Assembly: GCF_001927285.1 (NCBI RefSeq)
Contig: NZ_MSIG01000009.1
Span: forward strand, 124,001 to 188,000
Reading direction: 5' to 3'
Source of the DNA: Mongoliimonas terrestris
GTDB taxonomy: Bacteria; Pseudomonadota; Alphaproteobacteria; Rhizobiales; Pleomorphomonadaceae
DNA length: 64,000 bases
Shown here: piece after piece, positions 42,731-51,111 of the stretch
Layout of the letters: each line of letters opens with the position of its first letter
Numbering within the stretch: position 1 is the first letter of the stretch
Position numbers and translations under genes: made by a program
The notes under the pieces: model-generated
Database searches by the model: none
What the model was told of the DNA's origin: nothing
What the model saw: the letters and a program-made list of their open reading frames with translations, nothing else

Positions 42731-43704
42731 CTGGTCAACCGAGCCGCCCCAGCGTCGGCGCCCTGGTGGCGCCCCTGGTGGAGGCCTTCGTCGCTGACGC
42801 CGAACGCCTGCGCGTCAAGGTCTCCACCGGCCCGCGCGGCTGCCGTCTCGTCGATGCCGGCGCGTCCGTGCCGGGCGGCCTGGAGGCCGGGCGCCGACTG
42901 ACCGAGATCTGCCTCGGCGGTCTCGGCCAGGTCACCATCGTGCCGACGATCTCCAGCCTCGGCATCTGGCCCTATTCCATCCAGGTCGGCTCCACCGACC
43001 CGGTGACCGCCTGCCTCGGCAGCCAGTACGCCGGCTGGGCGCTCGCCGGCGGTGAGGACGATCCCAACTGGTTCGCCCTCGGCTCCGGCCCCGGCCGCGC
43101 AACCGCCGCGGTCGAGACCCTCTACGAGGAGCTCGCCTACAAGGACAATGCCAGCGGCATCGCCTTGGTGCTGGAGGCCGCGAGCCCGCCGCCGGAGAGT
43201 GTGGTCGCCAAGGTGATGGAGGCGACCGGCGTCGCCGCCGACGGCATCACCTTCCTCTACGCTCCCACCCAGTCGCTGGCCGGCGCCACCCAGGTGGTCG
43301 GCCGCGTGCTGGAGGTGGCGCTCCACAAGGTCCACACCCTGCACTTCCCGCTGGAGCGCGTGATCGACGGCATCGGCGTCGCGCCCCTGTCGCCCCCGCA
43401 CCCGGACTTCGTCGCCGCCATGGGCCGCACCAACGACGCCATCATCTACGGCGGCCGGGTGCACCTCTATGTCACCGGCCCGGACGACGAGGCGGAAGCC
43501 CTGTCGAAGAATCTGCCGAGCCGCACCTCGCGCGACTACGGATCCCCGTTTGCCGAGGTTTTCAAGAAGTTCAACGGCGATTTCTATGCTATCGACGGCG
43601 CTCTCTTCTCGCCCGCCGAGGTGGTGGTGACGGCTGTGGAAAGCGGCCGCTCCTTCCGCGGCGGGGCCGTCGCGCCGGACCTCGTCGATGCCTCCTTCGC
43701 CTGA
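42727..43704 (+). CDS. mch: Methenyl-H4MPT cyclohydrolase
   Basis: Hydrolyses N5,N10-methenyl-H4MPT to N5-formyl-H4MPT, third step of the pathway. 325 residues, typical length. Distinctive parts are [57 protein letters not shown] and the C-terminal [16 protein letters not shown]. The ATG at 42727 overlaps the stop of the ATP-grasp gene. The end overlaps the start of the RimK-like gene by 17 bp. Product goes to FhcD encoded 7 kb away. Confidence 0.95.
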   Translation: MTGQPSRPSVGALVAPLVEAFVADAERLRVKVSTGPRGCRLVDAGASVPGGLEAGRRLTEICLGGLGQVTIVPTISSLGIWPYSIQVGSTDPVTACLGSQYAGWALAGGEDDPNWFALGSGPGRATAAVETLYEELAYKDNASGIALVLEAASPPPESVVAKVMEATGVAADGITFLYAPTQSLAGATQVVGRVLEVALHKVHTLHFPLERVIDGIGVAPLSPPHPDFVAAMGRTNDAIIYGGRVHLYVTGPDDEAEALSKNLPSRTSRDYGSPFAEVFKKFNGDFYAIDGALFSPAEVVVTAVESGRSFRGGAVAPDLVDASFA

Positions 43705-44707
43705 TTCCAAGCCGTCCGGGTCCACCGCTTCCGGCCGCGTGGTCGTCTTCACCGATCAGGTGGACTGGCACCTGAAGCGGGTGCGGACGGCCTTCCAGGC
43801 GGCGGGCGTGGAGCCGGTCGTCACCTCCCTGCGGCAGGTGGCGTTCGACATCGGCGCCCGCCAGCCGCTCGCCATCCCGGGCCTCAACGGCCGGCTTCCG
43901 CGCGCCGTGCTGGTGCGCGGCATCGCCGCCGGCAGCTTCGAGGCGATCACGCTCCGCCTCGGCGTGCTGCATGCGCTCTCCGACGCCGGCGTCGTCGTCT
44001 GGAACAGCGCCCGGGCGATCGAGCGCTGCGTCGACAAGGCCGCCACCAGCCTCGCGCTGGTCCGGGCGGGCCTACCCACGCCGCGCACCCTCGTCACCGA
44101 GAACCGGGGCCGCGCGCTCGATTTTCTCGCCGCCGAGATCGGCTTCGGCAACAAGGTCGTGCTGAAGCCTCTGTTCGGCAGCCAGGGCAAGGGCCTGCGC
44201 CTTCTCTCCCGCGTCCGCGACCTTCCCGACGAGGACACCGTCTTCGGCGCCTTCTACCTGCAGCGTTTCGTGCCGGCCCGCGACGGCCGCTTCAAGGACA
44301 TGCGGGTGTTCGTCTCCGGCGGGCGCGTCGTCTCCGCCATGGTGCGGGTCGGCGCCACCTGGATCACAAACGTGCACCAGGGCGCGACGCCCGAGGCCCT
44401 CGTCGTCACGGCGCCCATGGAGGCGATGGCGCTCGCCGCCGCCGCAGCCGTCGGGGCGGACTTTGCCGGCGTCGATCTCATCGAGGGCCAGGACGGCAGC
44501 CTGATGGTGCTGGAGGTCAACTCCATGCCCGCCTGGCGCGGCCTCCAGAAGGTCGCGGGCCGCGACGTGGCCGCCGCCGTGGTAGACGATCTCCTCGCCG
44601 CCGCCGGCATCCCGTCCGCCCGGCCCGCCGAGCCGTCGCCCGCCGCCTCGTCGTCCACAGCCGATGCCGGTGAGCGGGTCGCCGCCTCCGAACCGGCCCT
44701 GCCGTGA
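43688..44707 (+). CDS. RimK-type ATP-grasp ligase of the H4MPT cluster
   Basis: 339-residue glutamate-ligase-like ATP-grasp protein. Visible: [20 protein letters not shown] at the start, [20 protein letters not shown], the ATP-binding segment [39 protein letters not shown] and the metal-binding [16 protein letters not shown]. It resembles archaeal MptN, which adds alpha-glutamate to H4MPT, and other RimK ligases. A role in glutamylating H4MPT or methylofuran is therefore likely but unproven. The last 30 residues are a Ser/Ala-rich tail. Overlaps mch by 17 bp and the next gene by 4 bp. Confidence 0.86.
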   Translation: MPPSPDSKPSGSTASGRVVVFTDQVDWHLKRVRTAFQAAGVEPVVTSLRQVAFDIGARQPLAIPGLNGRLPRAVLVRGIAAGSFEAITLRLGVLHALSDAGVVVWNSARAIERCVDKAATSLALVRAGLPTPRTLVTENRGRALDFLAAEIGFGNKVVLKPLFGSQGKGLRLLSRVRDLPDEDTVFGAFYLQRFVPARDGRFKDMRVFVSGGRVVSAMVRVGATWITNVHQGATPEALVVTAPMEAMALAAAAAVGADFAGVDLIEGQDGSLMVLEVNSMPAWRGLQKVAGRDVAAAVVDDLLAAAGIPSARPAEPSPAASSSTADAGERVAASEPALP

Positions 44708-45522
44708 CCGTCGACACCCGCCTCGCCGCCGCCTTCGAGGCGGCGTGCCGCGCCGAGTTGCGTGCCCCCAAGCCCGGCAACGTCCACGACTTCGCGCCCG
44801 GCCACCGCATGACCGTGCGCGATTTCGAGGTGAGCGCCGCCGCGGCCGCGCCCTTCATCGCGGCGCGGGGCCAGCCGATCGGCGCGCGGGTGCTCGGCGC
44901 CATGCGGGCCACCATGGACTCGGTCGGCTGCAACACCAACCTCGGCATCCTGCTCCTCGCCGCGCCCCTTGCGGCGGCGCGCGAGCGCCCTGGCGATCTT
45001 CGCCAGAACCTCGGGGCGATTCTCGCGGAATCCACGGTGGAGGACGCCGGCGCAGTGTTCGAAGCCATCCGGATCGCCAATCCGGGCGGACTGGGCCGCG
45101 CCGATACGCATGATGTCGCCGCCGAGCCCACGGTCACGTTGACGCAGGCCATGGCAGAAGCGGCCCATCGCGATCGTATAGCGCGTCAATACATCACCTC
45201 TTTTGGTGATTTATTCACGGTCGGAGCCCCTGTGTGGCAGTCTTTTGACAGGAGCGCTGACCCTCTTCGTCGCACGCTCGCCGTATACTTCACCTTTGCG
45301 TCCACGTGGCCCGACACCCACGTCTCCCGGAAGCATGGACCGGAGGTTGCGGAGCATGTTCGCCGGCTTTTCGCGGAAAAGCTTGAAATCGCAGCGCAAT
45401 ATGACCTCCCTGCGCTTCTTGATTTCGATCGGGAGTTGAAGCTTCTCGGCGTCAATCCAGGGACATCGGCGGATCTTACGGTAGCAGTCGAATTTCTCGT
45501 TCGCGTCCTTGAAGATAAGTGA
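44704..45522 (+). CDS. Triphosphoribosyl-dephospho-CoA synthase-like (CitG family)
   Basis: 272 residues of the CitG/MdcB family as found in methylotrophy clusters, where the reaction is unknown. Conserved blocks are ELRAPKPGNVHDFAPGHRM, DSVGCNTNLGILLLAAPL and, at the C-terminus, WPDTHVSRKHG and LLGVNPGTSADLTVAVEF. The start is GTG 44704, overlapping the upstream stop by 4 bp. The base composition changes inside the gene: up to about 45170 it is as GC-rich as its neighbours (73% in the 60 bases from 44881), whereas the last third is far less so (55% in the 60 bases from 45361) with many A/T-ending codons. The protein still reads through without a break. Confidence 0.85.
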   Translation: MTVDTRLAAAFEAACRAELRAPKPGNVHDFAPGHRMTVRDFEVSAAAAAPFIAARGQPIGARVLGAMRATMDSVGCNTNLGILLLAAPLAAARERPGDLRQNLGAILAESTVEDAGAVFEAIRIANPGGLGRADTHDVAAEPTVTLTQAMAEAAHRDRIARQYITSFGDLFTVGAPVWQSFDRSADPLRRTLAVYFTFASTWPDTHVSRKHGPEVAEHVRRLFAEKLEIAAQYDLPALLDFDRELKLLGVNPGTSADLTVAVEFLVRVLEDK

Positions 45523-45706
45523 GAATACGTATACGCCTTCCCTTGCCGCAGGGGGAGGGCCGGATTAGGCTCCACCCCGTCTGGCAACCACCTCGTGTCC
45601 GGCCAACCGGTTTGGCTCGCCAAACGCAGAGAACAAGGATCGACGGGGGACGGTCGTCGCTTACGCGATCGGCCGTTAGTTCGGTTTCAATTGGGAGGTT
45701 TGACCG

Positions 45707-46213
45707 ATGGCGAAGATTAACAAGGTAATGCTCGGTGAGGCGCTTGTCGGCGACGGCAACGAAGTGGCCCACATCGACCTGATCATCGGGCCGCGCAACT
45801 CGGCCGCCGAGGTCGCGTTCGTGAACGCGCTCGCCAACAACAAGGACGGCTTCACCACGCTGCTCGCGGTTATCGCCCCGAACCTGCCGTGCAAGCCGAA
45901 CACCATCCTCTTCAACAAGGTCACCATCAAGGGCGCCAAGCAGGCCGTCCAGATGTTCGGCCCGGCCCAGTATGGCGTCGCCAAGGCCGTGCAGGATTGC
46001 GTTGCCAACGGCACCATCCCGCTCGACGAAGCCGACGATCTGTACGTCCTCGTTGGCGTGTTCATCCACTGGGAGGCGGATGACGACGCCAAGATCCAGC
46101 AGTACAACTACGAGGCCACCAAGCTGTCGATCGAGCGCGCCGTCGCCGGCAAGCCGACCGCCGCGGAAGTGAACGCCCAGAAGGACACCGCTAAGCACCC
46201 CTTCGGCGCTTAG
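45707..46213 (+). CDS. fae: Formaldehyde-activating enzyme
   Basis: Catalyses condensation of formaldehyde with H4MPT to methylene-H4MPT, entry reaction of the pathway and usually one of the most abundant proteins in methylotrophs. 168 residues. The signature [20 protein letters not shown] includes the catalytic His 22; [20 protein letters not shown] and [20 protein letters not shown] follow. The ATG at 45707 has a very strong GGGAGG ribosome-binding site, and a good terminator follows, both fitting high expression as a separate transcript. Upstream gap 184 bp. Confidence 0.97.
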   Translation: MAKINKVMLGEALVGDGNEVAHIDLIIGPRNSAAEVAFVNALANNKDGFTTLLAVIAPNLPCKPNTILFNKVTIKGAKQAVQMFGPAQYGVAKAVQDCVANGTIPLDEADDLYVLVGVFIHWEADDDAKIQQYNYEATKLSIERAVAGKPTAAEVNAQKDTAKHPFGA

Positions 46214-46308
46214 ATCCGGGACAACTCTGGGCAGGCCTCTGCCCCGGCGATGCCGCGGTCACTGCTCCAGCGGTTGATGGCCAAGTTCTTTGGATGATCG
46301 AGACCCCC

Positions 46309-46340
46309 GGGGGCGGCGCAAGCCGCCCCCGCTTTCCTTT
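46309..46340 (+). terminator. Intrinsic terminator after fae
   Basis: Perfect stem GGGGGCGGC / GCCGCCCCC (46309–46317, 46322–46330) with a GCAA loop, followed by a T-rich GCTTTCCTTT. About 95 bp after the fae stop; it separates fae from the convergent HisA-like gene. Confidence 0.75.
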
Positions 46341-46373
46341 AAGCTTCAGGCGGCACAAGCCGCCCCGCCCCCT

Positions 46374-47066
46374 TCAGCCCCCCGCCAGCCGGTCCATCAC
46401 CGCCCGGTCGATCCGCCCGTCGTGGAGCGCGGTCGCCACCAGCGCGCCGGCTATCCCCTCCGCCTTCAGCCGGTCGAGGTCCGCCGCCCCGCGCACGCCG
46501 CCCGCGGCGTAGACCCGCCGCTCCGGCCCCGCCGCCGTGCGCACGGCGGCCAGCCGCTCGAAATCCGGCCCGGCGTCCACGCCCACCCGCTGCAGCGTCA
46601 TCACGATCACGTCGCCCGGCCAGATCCCCGGCGTGTCCAGGATCTCCGCCGGCCCGACGAATCCCGTCCGGAAGTCCAGCGACAGCACCGCCCCCCGCCC
46701 GGCGCCCCGCACCAGTCCGCTGTCCGCCTGGCTCTCGCTGCCGATCACCGGCCGCGCGCCGATCGCCGCCGCGCCGTCCGCTGTGGCGCGATTCGCCGCG
46801 CCTTCGTCTAGCCACACGGAAAGGCCCTGGTGCCGGGCGGCCAGCCGGGCCACGGTGTCGCGATGGTGGCCGCGGCCTTCGATGGCGTCGAGGTCCGCGA
46901 TATAGAGCGTGTCGAACGGGAAGACCGACATCAGCCCGGCCACCACGTCGTCCGGTTCGGCGCTTGCCGTCAGCGGCGATTCGATCGGCCGGTAGGCGTC
47001 CCGTTCGCCGGCGCGGGCGCGCACCACCAGGCCGCCCTTGAGATCGATGACCGGGATGACGCGCAT
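46374..47066 (-). CDS. HisA/HisF-related TIM-barrel protein of the H4MPT cluster
   Basis: 230-residue beta/alpha-barrel resembling HisA (MRVIPVIDLKGGLVVRARAG at the start, TLYIADLDAIEGRG, LSLDFRTGFVGPAEIL, VYAAGGVRGAADLDRLKAEG with the phosphate-binding Gly loop). Such HisA-like proteins occur in C1 clusters of methylotrophs and are not the histidine-pathway enzyme; no other his gene is nearby. The likely role is in methylofuran or H4MPT assembly (inference). The ATG at 47066 faces the divergent MfnF-like gene 66 bp away, so the two share a promoter region. Confidence 0.82.
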   Translation of the reverse strand: MRVIPVIDLKGGLVVRARAGERDAYRPIESPLTASAEPDDVVAGLMSVFPFDTLYIADLDAIEGRGHHRDTVARLAARHQGLSVWLDEGAANRATADGAAAIGARPVIGSESQADSGLVRGAGRGAVLSLDFRTGFVGPAEILDTPGIWPGDVIVMTLQRVGVDAGPDFERLAAVRTAAGPERRVYAAGGVRGAADLDRLKAEGIAGALVATALHDGRIDRAVMDRLAGG

Positions 47067-47132
47067 GTGGGATGTCCGTGGGGCAGGAGCCGCCGTAACG
47101 GCGGTTCGTCGATGGAAGGGAGTGCAAAAACG

Positions 47133-48179
47133 ATGACATCGAGCGGTTCGTCCGCGCAAGCGGTGATCGGCTGGGACATCGGCGGCGCCCACCTGAAGGC
47201 GGCCCGTCTGGAGGCCGGTCGCGTCGTCGCCGTCGCCCAGGCGCCGTGCGCCCTCTGGCAGGGCCTCGACCGGCTCGACGCCGCCTTCGCCGATCTGGAG
47301 GCCCGCCTCGGCACCGCGCCCGTCAACCCGGTCACCATGACGGGCGAGCTGGTCGACCTCTTCGCCGACCGCCGCTCCGGCGTCGCCGCGCTCACCGGCC
47401 GCGCCGTCGCCCGCCTCAGCGGCGTTACGGTCTACGCCGGCGCCGCCGGGCTCATACCCCCGGACGCCGCGGACGCCCACGTGGACGCCATCGCCTCCGC
47501 CAACTGGCACGCCACCGCCGCCCTCGTCGCCGCCCGGCGGGCGGACGCGCTCCTCGTCGACATGGGCAGCACCACCACCGATCTCATCCCGGTCGCCGCC
47601 GGCCGCGTGGCCGCCCGCGGCGCCACCGACGCCGCCCGCCTCGTCAGCGGCGAACTCGTCTACACCGGCGCCACCCGCACGCCCCTGATGGCAGTCGCCG
47701 CCCGGGTGCCGGTCGGCGGGGCCTGGACCACCGTGATGGCCGAGCACTTCGCCACCATGGCGGATGCCAACCGCCTCCTCGGCCGGCTCGGGGCGGACGA
47801 CGACCAGCACCCGACCGCCGACGGCCGCGGCAAGTCGCCCGGTGAAAGCCGCCTGCGCCTCTCCCGCATGATCGGCCGCGACGTGGCGGACCTTCCCGAC
47901 GCCGCCTGGGCCGCCCTTGCGGAGGCCTTCGCCGAGGCGCAGCTCCGCGCCGTCCACGACGCCGCCGCCCTCGTCCTCTCCGCCGTCCCGCTCCCGTCCG
48001 ACGCCCCCGTCGTCGCCTGCGGCATCGGCCGCGCCGCCGTCGCCGGTCTCGCCGAACGCCTCCGCCGCCCGCTCGTCGACGTCGGCGACCTGATGCCGCT
48101 CAAAGATCCGACCGACGCCGCCCTCCGGTCCTGGGCCCGCGCCTGCGCCCCCGCCGTCGCTGTCGCCTGCCTCGCCTGA
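47133..48179 (+). CDS. H4MPT-linked C1 transfer pathway protein, MfnF-like
   Basis: 348-residue member of the hydantoinase/oxoprolinase-like ASKHA family that accompanies H4MPT genes. Visible: VIGWDIGGAHLKAARLEAGR (nucleotide-binding start, about 9–28), LLVDMGSTTTDLIPVAAGRV, VSGELVYTGATRTPLMAVA and VVACGIGRAAVAGLAERL. Archaeal MfnF of this family forms the furan–tyramine bond of methanofuran, so this is a good candidate for methylofuran biosynthesis (inference by family). The ATG at 47133 has GGAAGGGAG upstream; an earlier ATG at 47112 is possible. Last gene of the island. Confidence 0.85.
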   Translation: MTSSGSSAQAVIGWDIGGAHLKAARLEAGRVVAVAQAPCALWQGLDRLDAAFADLEARLGTAPVNPVTMTGELVDLFADRRSGVAALTGRAVARLSGVTVYAGAAGLIPPDAADAHVDAIASANWHATAALVAARRADALLVDMGSTTTDLIPVAAGRVAARGATDAARLVSGELVYTGATRTPLMAVAARVPVGGAWTTVMAEHFATMADANRLLGRLGADDDQHPTADGRGKSPGESRLRLSRMIGRDVADLPDAAWAALAEAFAEAQLRAVHDAAALVLSAVPLPSDAPVVACGIGRAAVAGLAERLRRPLVDVGDLMPLKDPTDAALRSWARACAPAVAVACLA

Positions 48180-48856
48180 AAGGCGCGGCGGAGCCCTCCA
48201 TTCCCGTGACGATTCAGCAACAGTTCAGGTTGAGTCATGACAGGGGCCGTGCTGGCCCGGATCATGCCCCTATTCAGCCATTTTCGGACCCGAGCGTCCC
48301 ATCCCGGGGCGATAAGGTCGAAACCGACGCCGGCGTGGGTGCCGGCCGGTCGATCCGAGGTGGATCCATGGTGGGCAGGACGCGGCTGAGAGAAAAAGTG
48401 GGTCTGGCGGCAGATGGGTGGCTGGCGCAACGGATCGAAGATCAGGGGCTGCAGAGACGGATCCGCAACGCTCTCTTCACCACACAATCGATTCTGAACC
48501 GACCGAAGATCAGCAGCCGCGTCGGCCGTAGAAATGCCGAAAATCTAAGCGACCGTGGCGTGATCGAGGCACGCGCGGTTGGCGATGTCCGGGTTTCGTC
48601 CTCTGTTTTTCCTGCCGCCGACTTGCGTCGGCGGCTCGACGGCGAGGGGCGGGAGTCGGTTCTCTCGCCGGCGCAAGAAGAGAACCCGGCTTTTACGGGT
48701 CGTGTGCCAGCGTGGCGTACCAGGGAGGCAATCGCGGTTCCCGCGGCTCGACGCAGCCGGCGGCGCCTGATCGGCGCGGCCGGGGCAGAGGCGGCGTCCG
48801 TCCTTCGGGCGGGCTTTCGACCGGTGGGGACGGCGTGGTCATTGAGAAGACGAGAC
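48180..48856. other. Long intergenic region upstream of exoR
   Basis: 677 bp. The exoR frame remains open through all of it, but the sequence lacks coding character, and a signal peptide sits at the downstream start. A perfect hairpin GCCGCCGAC-TTGC-GTCGGCGGC (48614–48635) is preceded by TTTTTCCT. The part around 48470–48560 is AT-richer. A long 5' untranslated leader or an unrecognised small RNA is possible; I cannot support either. Confidence 0.35.
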
Positions 48857-49705
48857 ATGGTTGAGGCGGATACGGTGTTTCGGATGGGGATGCGGGCCTT
48901 CTGCCTTGGCATGGCGCTGCTGGCGTCGCCGGCCGCGGCCTTCGATCTGCCCGGCTCCGGGTCGCGCAACTGGAGCGACCACGACGTCATCGAGGCTTTC
49001 CGCGAGGGCACCCGCGCCTACTACGCCGGCGACACCGCCTCGGCGCTCGACGGCCTGCAGGCCGCCGCCGAGAACGGCCACCCGGCCGCCCAGTGGAAGC
49101 TCGGCCGCATGTACCAGAACGGCGACGGCGTCCAGGAGGACGACCTGAAGGCGTTCGACTATTTCAACAAGGTCATCGCCGCCCACGCGGAGGACAGCCC
49201 GTCGTCGCCGCAGGCGCCGTTCGTGTCGAACGCCTTCGTGGAGATCGGCTCCTACTATCTCACCGGCATCGACAACTCGGCCGTCGAGCCGAACGTCAGC
49301 CGGGCGCGCGAGATCTTCACCTACGCGGCCTCCTACTTCGGCGACGCGCTGGCGCAGCTGAACCTCGGGCGGATGTTCCTCGACGGCCTCGGCGGCGAGC
49401 GCGACCCCCGTCAGGCGGCCCGCTGGTTCCTGCTCGCCGCCCGCAAGGGCCAGGTGGACGCCCAGGCCCGTCTCGGCCGCATGCTCTTCCTCGGCGAGGA
49501 CATCGAGCCCAACCCGGTGCACGGGCTGATGTGGCTCACCATCGCGCTGAAGCAGGCGCAGGCGACCGGCCGCGACCTCGACATGGTGCGCGCCGAACAC
49601 GAGCAGGCCTTCTCGCTCGCCACCGAGGACGTCCGCCGCAAGGCCACCCGCCTCGCCGACCAGTGGCTCGCCGACAACCACGCCGTCGTCACCGCCGGTC
49701 AGTAG
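48857..49705 (+). CDS. exoR: ExoR-like Sel1-repeat periplasmic regulator
   Basis: 282 residues; resembles rhizobial ExoR, the periplasmic protein that restrains the ExoS/ChvI two-component system and thereby exopolysaccharide and motility. An N-terminal signal peptide (RAFCLGMALLASPAAAFDLP, cleavage after AAA) precedes Sel1-like repeats: ALDGLQAAAENGHPAAQWKL, NGDGVQEDDLKAFDYFNKV, AQLNLGRMFLDGLGGERDP and QARLGRMLFLGEDIEP. The C-terminal HEQAFSLATEDVRRKATRLA matches the ExoR end. The ATG at 48857 is chosen because it puts the signal peptide at the N-terminus. exoS/chvI are not in the window. Confidence 0.82.
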   Translation: MVEADTVFRMGMRAFCLGMALLASPAAAFDLPGSGSRNWSDHDVIEAFREGTRAYYAGDTASALDGLQAAAENGHPAAQWKLGRMYQNGDGVQEDDLKAFDYFNKVIAAHAEDSPSSPQAPFVSNAFVEIGSYYLTGIDNSAVEPNVSRAREIFTYAASYFGDALAQLNLGRMFLDGLGGERDPRQAARWFLLAARKGQVDAQARLGRMLFLGEDIEPNPVHGLMWLTIALKQAQATGRDLDMVRAEHEQAFSLATEDVRRKATRLADQWLADNHAVVTAGQ

Positions 49706-49765
49706 GGGCAAGCGGACCGGAGGCAGCCCTCAACCCTCGCCGTGTCAATGCGAGGGCCGCGCCGC

Positions 49766-50878
49766 TCAGTTGCCGCGCCCCTCCAGCGCCTCTCGCAGCT
49801 TCCACTGATGGCGATAGAGGTCGCGCACCACGCGCGCCTTCGTCCGCTCGTTCATCAGCGGCACCCGCAGCCGCTCCGCGTCCGCCGGGTGGATCACCAC
49901 CGGGCCGGCTGCGTCCCGGGCGATCAGTGCCTTCAGGAAGCCTTGCAGGGAGTAGCGCGGCCGCAGCCCGTCCCGAAACCGCAGCACCGCGTCCGCCGCA
50001 CGTCCGTAGCCGGACACCAGCTCCTCGGCGATGGCCGCCGGGTCCTTGCGGGTGCGCGTGCAGCGGCCCGAATAGTTGAACGCCTCGGCCCGCGCCTGAT
50101 TGTCCTCCGTCAGCCAGCCCGGCCCGCCGAAGTGGTCGTAGCAGTAGACCGGCTTGCCGCGCATCATGGCGTACTGCACCGTCTTGCCGATCGACACCAC
50201 CGCGTCGAACCCGTCCATGTGCTCCGGCTTCAGCCGCACCGCCGTGCCGCCCTTGCCCACGTGGGCGAAGGTCACGCCGGCCGCCGCCGCGTGCTGCGCC
50301 GCCCGTGCCAGCTCCTCCGGCACATGGTTGGAGACCACCAGCACCCGCGTCAGCCGCTCGGCGCGGGTAGGGGCGGGGGTCCAGAACCGGTCCGGACAGG
50401 CGTTGTGCAGGTTCACGATCGGCACCGCCGCGCCGGTCAGGATGCCGAGCACCCCGGCGGTCTCGGCGGAATTGGCCACAATGGTCGCCCGGATGTCGCG
50501 CGCGAAGGTCAGCCCCAGGTGCTCGAACGGCTCGAAGGGCGACAGGTGCGCCGACACCACCAGCGGCCGCCGCCCGGGCCGGAGACCGCCGTCGCCGAGC
50601 GCGAGCGGACCCATCAGGTGATGGATCCACACGAAGTCGAAGTCCTGCAGGTCCGGGATCCCATCCCCATCCGAGATCGCGATCGTCGCCAGCGTCTCGC
50701 CCCGCATGGCGTCCGTCAGGGCGTTGCAGTGGATCGTGGCGGCAAACCCCAGCTCCACCAGCGTCTCCGCCACCTCCAGGCTCAGGATCTCCGATCCGCC
50801 GAAGGCGTGCAGGTGGTTGGTCAGGATCAGCGCCCGCGGCCGCCCCGTCATGCCAGATCCCTTCGCCGATTCGCTCAT
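49766..50878 (-). CDS. Glycosyltransferase, GT4-like
   Basis: 370-residue GT-B type glycosyltransferase. The N-terminal domain begins ALILTNHLHAFGGSEILSLE with the Gly-rich acceptor-side loop typical of GT4 enzymes. The C-terminal domain includes RVLVVSNHVPEELARAAQHA, SIGKTVQYAMMRGKPVYCYD (the region that binds the nucleotide sugar) and RAEAFNYSGRCTRTRKDPAA. Donor and acceptor cannot be predicted. Stop-to-stop neighbour of exoR with a 60-bp gap; a cell-surface polysaccharide role would fit that neighbour but is inference. The ATG at 50878 is the first in frame; one at 50851 is also plausible. Confidence 0.8.
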   Translation of the reverse strand: MSESAKGSGMTGRPRALILTNHLHAFGGSEILSLEVAETLVELGFAATIHCNALTDAMRGETLATIAISDGDGIPDLQDFDFVWIHHLMGPLALGDGGLRPGRRPLVVSAHLSPFEPFEHLGLTFARDIRATIVANSAETAGVLGILTGAAVPIVNLHNACPDRFWTPAPTRAERLTRVLVVSNHVPEELARAAQHAAAAGVTFAHVGKGGTAVRLKPEHMDGFDAVVSIGKTVQYAMMRGKPVYCYDHFGGPGWLTEDNQARAEAFNYSGRCTRTRKDPAAIAEELVSGYGRAADAVLRFRDGLRPRYSLQGFLKALIARDAAGPVVIHPADAERLRVPLMNERTKARVVRDLYRHQWKLREALEGRGN

Positions 50879-50980
50879 TCAGCAAGAAGCATAGGGCGAC
50901 CACGCGCCGAGGGCGAGAAAGCGGGCTGACCGGAAGCACAACGGCCGGCCGCACGACACGCCCGAACGCAACGCTCCGAC

Positions 50981-51079
50981 GTCACCCCGGCGAAAGCCGG
51001 GGCCCAACCGTCGGCGCGATCATCCGCGCCGGTCCCGAAACCCCACCGTCGGCTGGATCCCGGCGTCCGCCGGGATGAC
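50981..51079. repeat. Second-family palindrome upstream of the glycosyltransferase
   Basis: GTCACCCCGGCGAAAGCCGG at the left and GGATCCCGGCGTCCGCCGGG (then ATGAC) at the right, with CCCAACCGTCGG and CCGTCGGCTGGATCC inside. This is a complete copy of the dispersed hairpin family, in the 233-bp gap between xthA and the glycosyltransferase. Confidence 0.85.
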
Positions 51080-51111
51080 GATCCAAAAGCAACCGACCGC
51101 GACGCGTGAGG

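Noticed and set aside
48614..48635. Perfect hairpin read as an intrinsic terminator
   Set aside because: The T-run precedes rather than follows the stem on the plus strand, and the minus strand gives an A-run; wrong polarity for a terminator in either direction.
48206..48856. In-frame 217-codon N-terminal extension of exoR
   Set aside because: It would bury the signal peptide in the middle of the protein, and its translation shows no domain; treated as untranslated leader.
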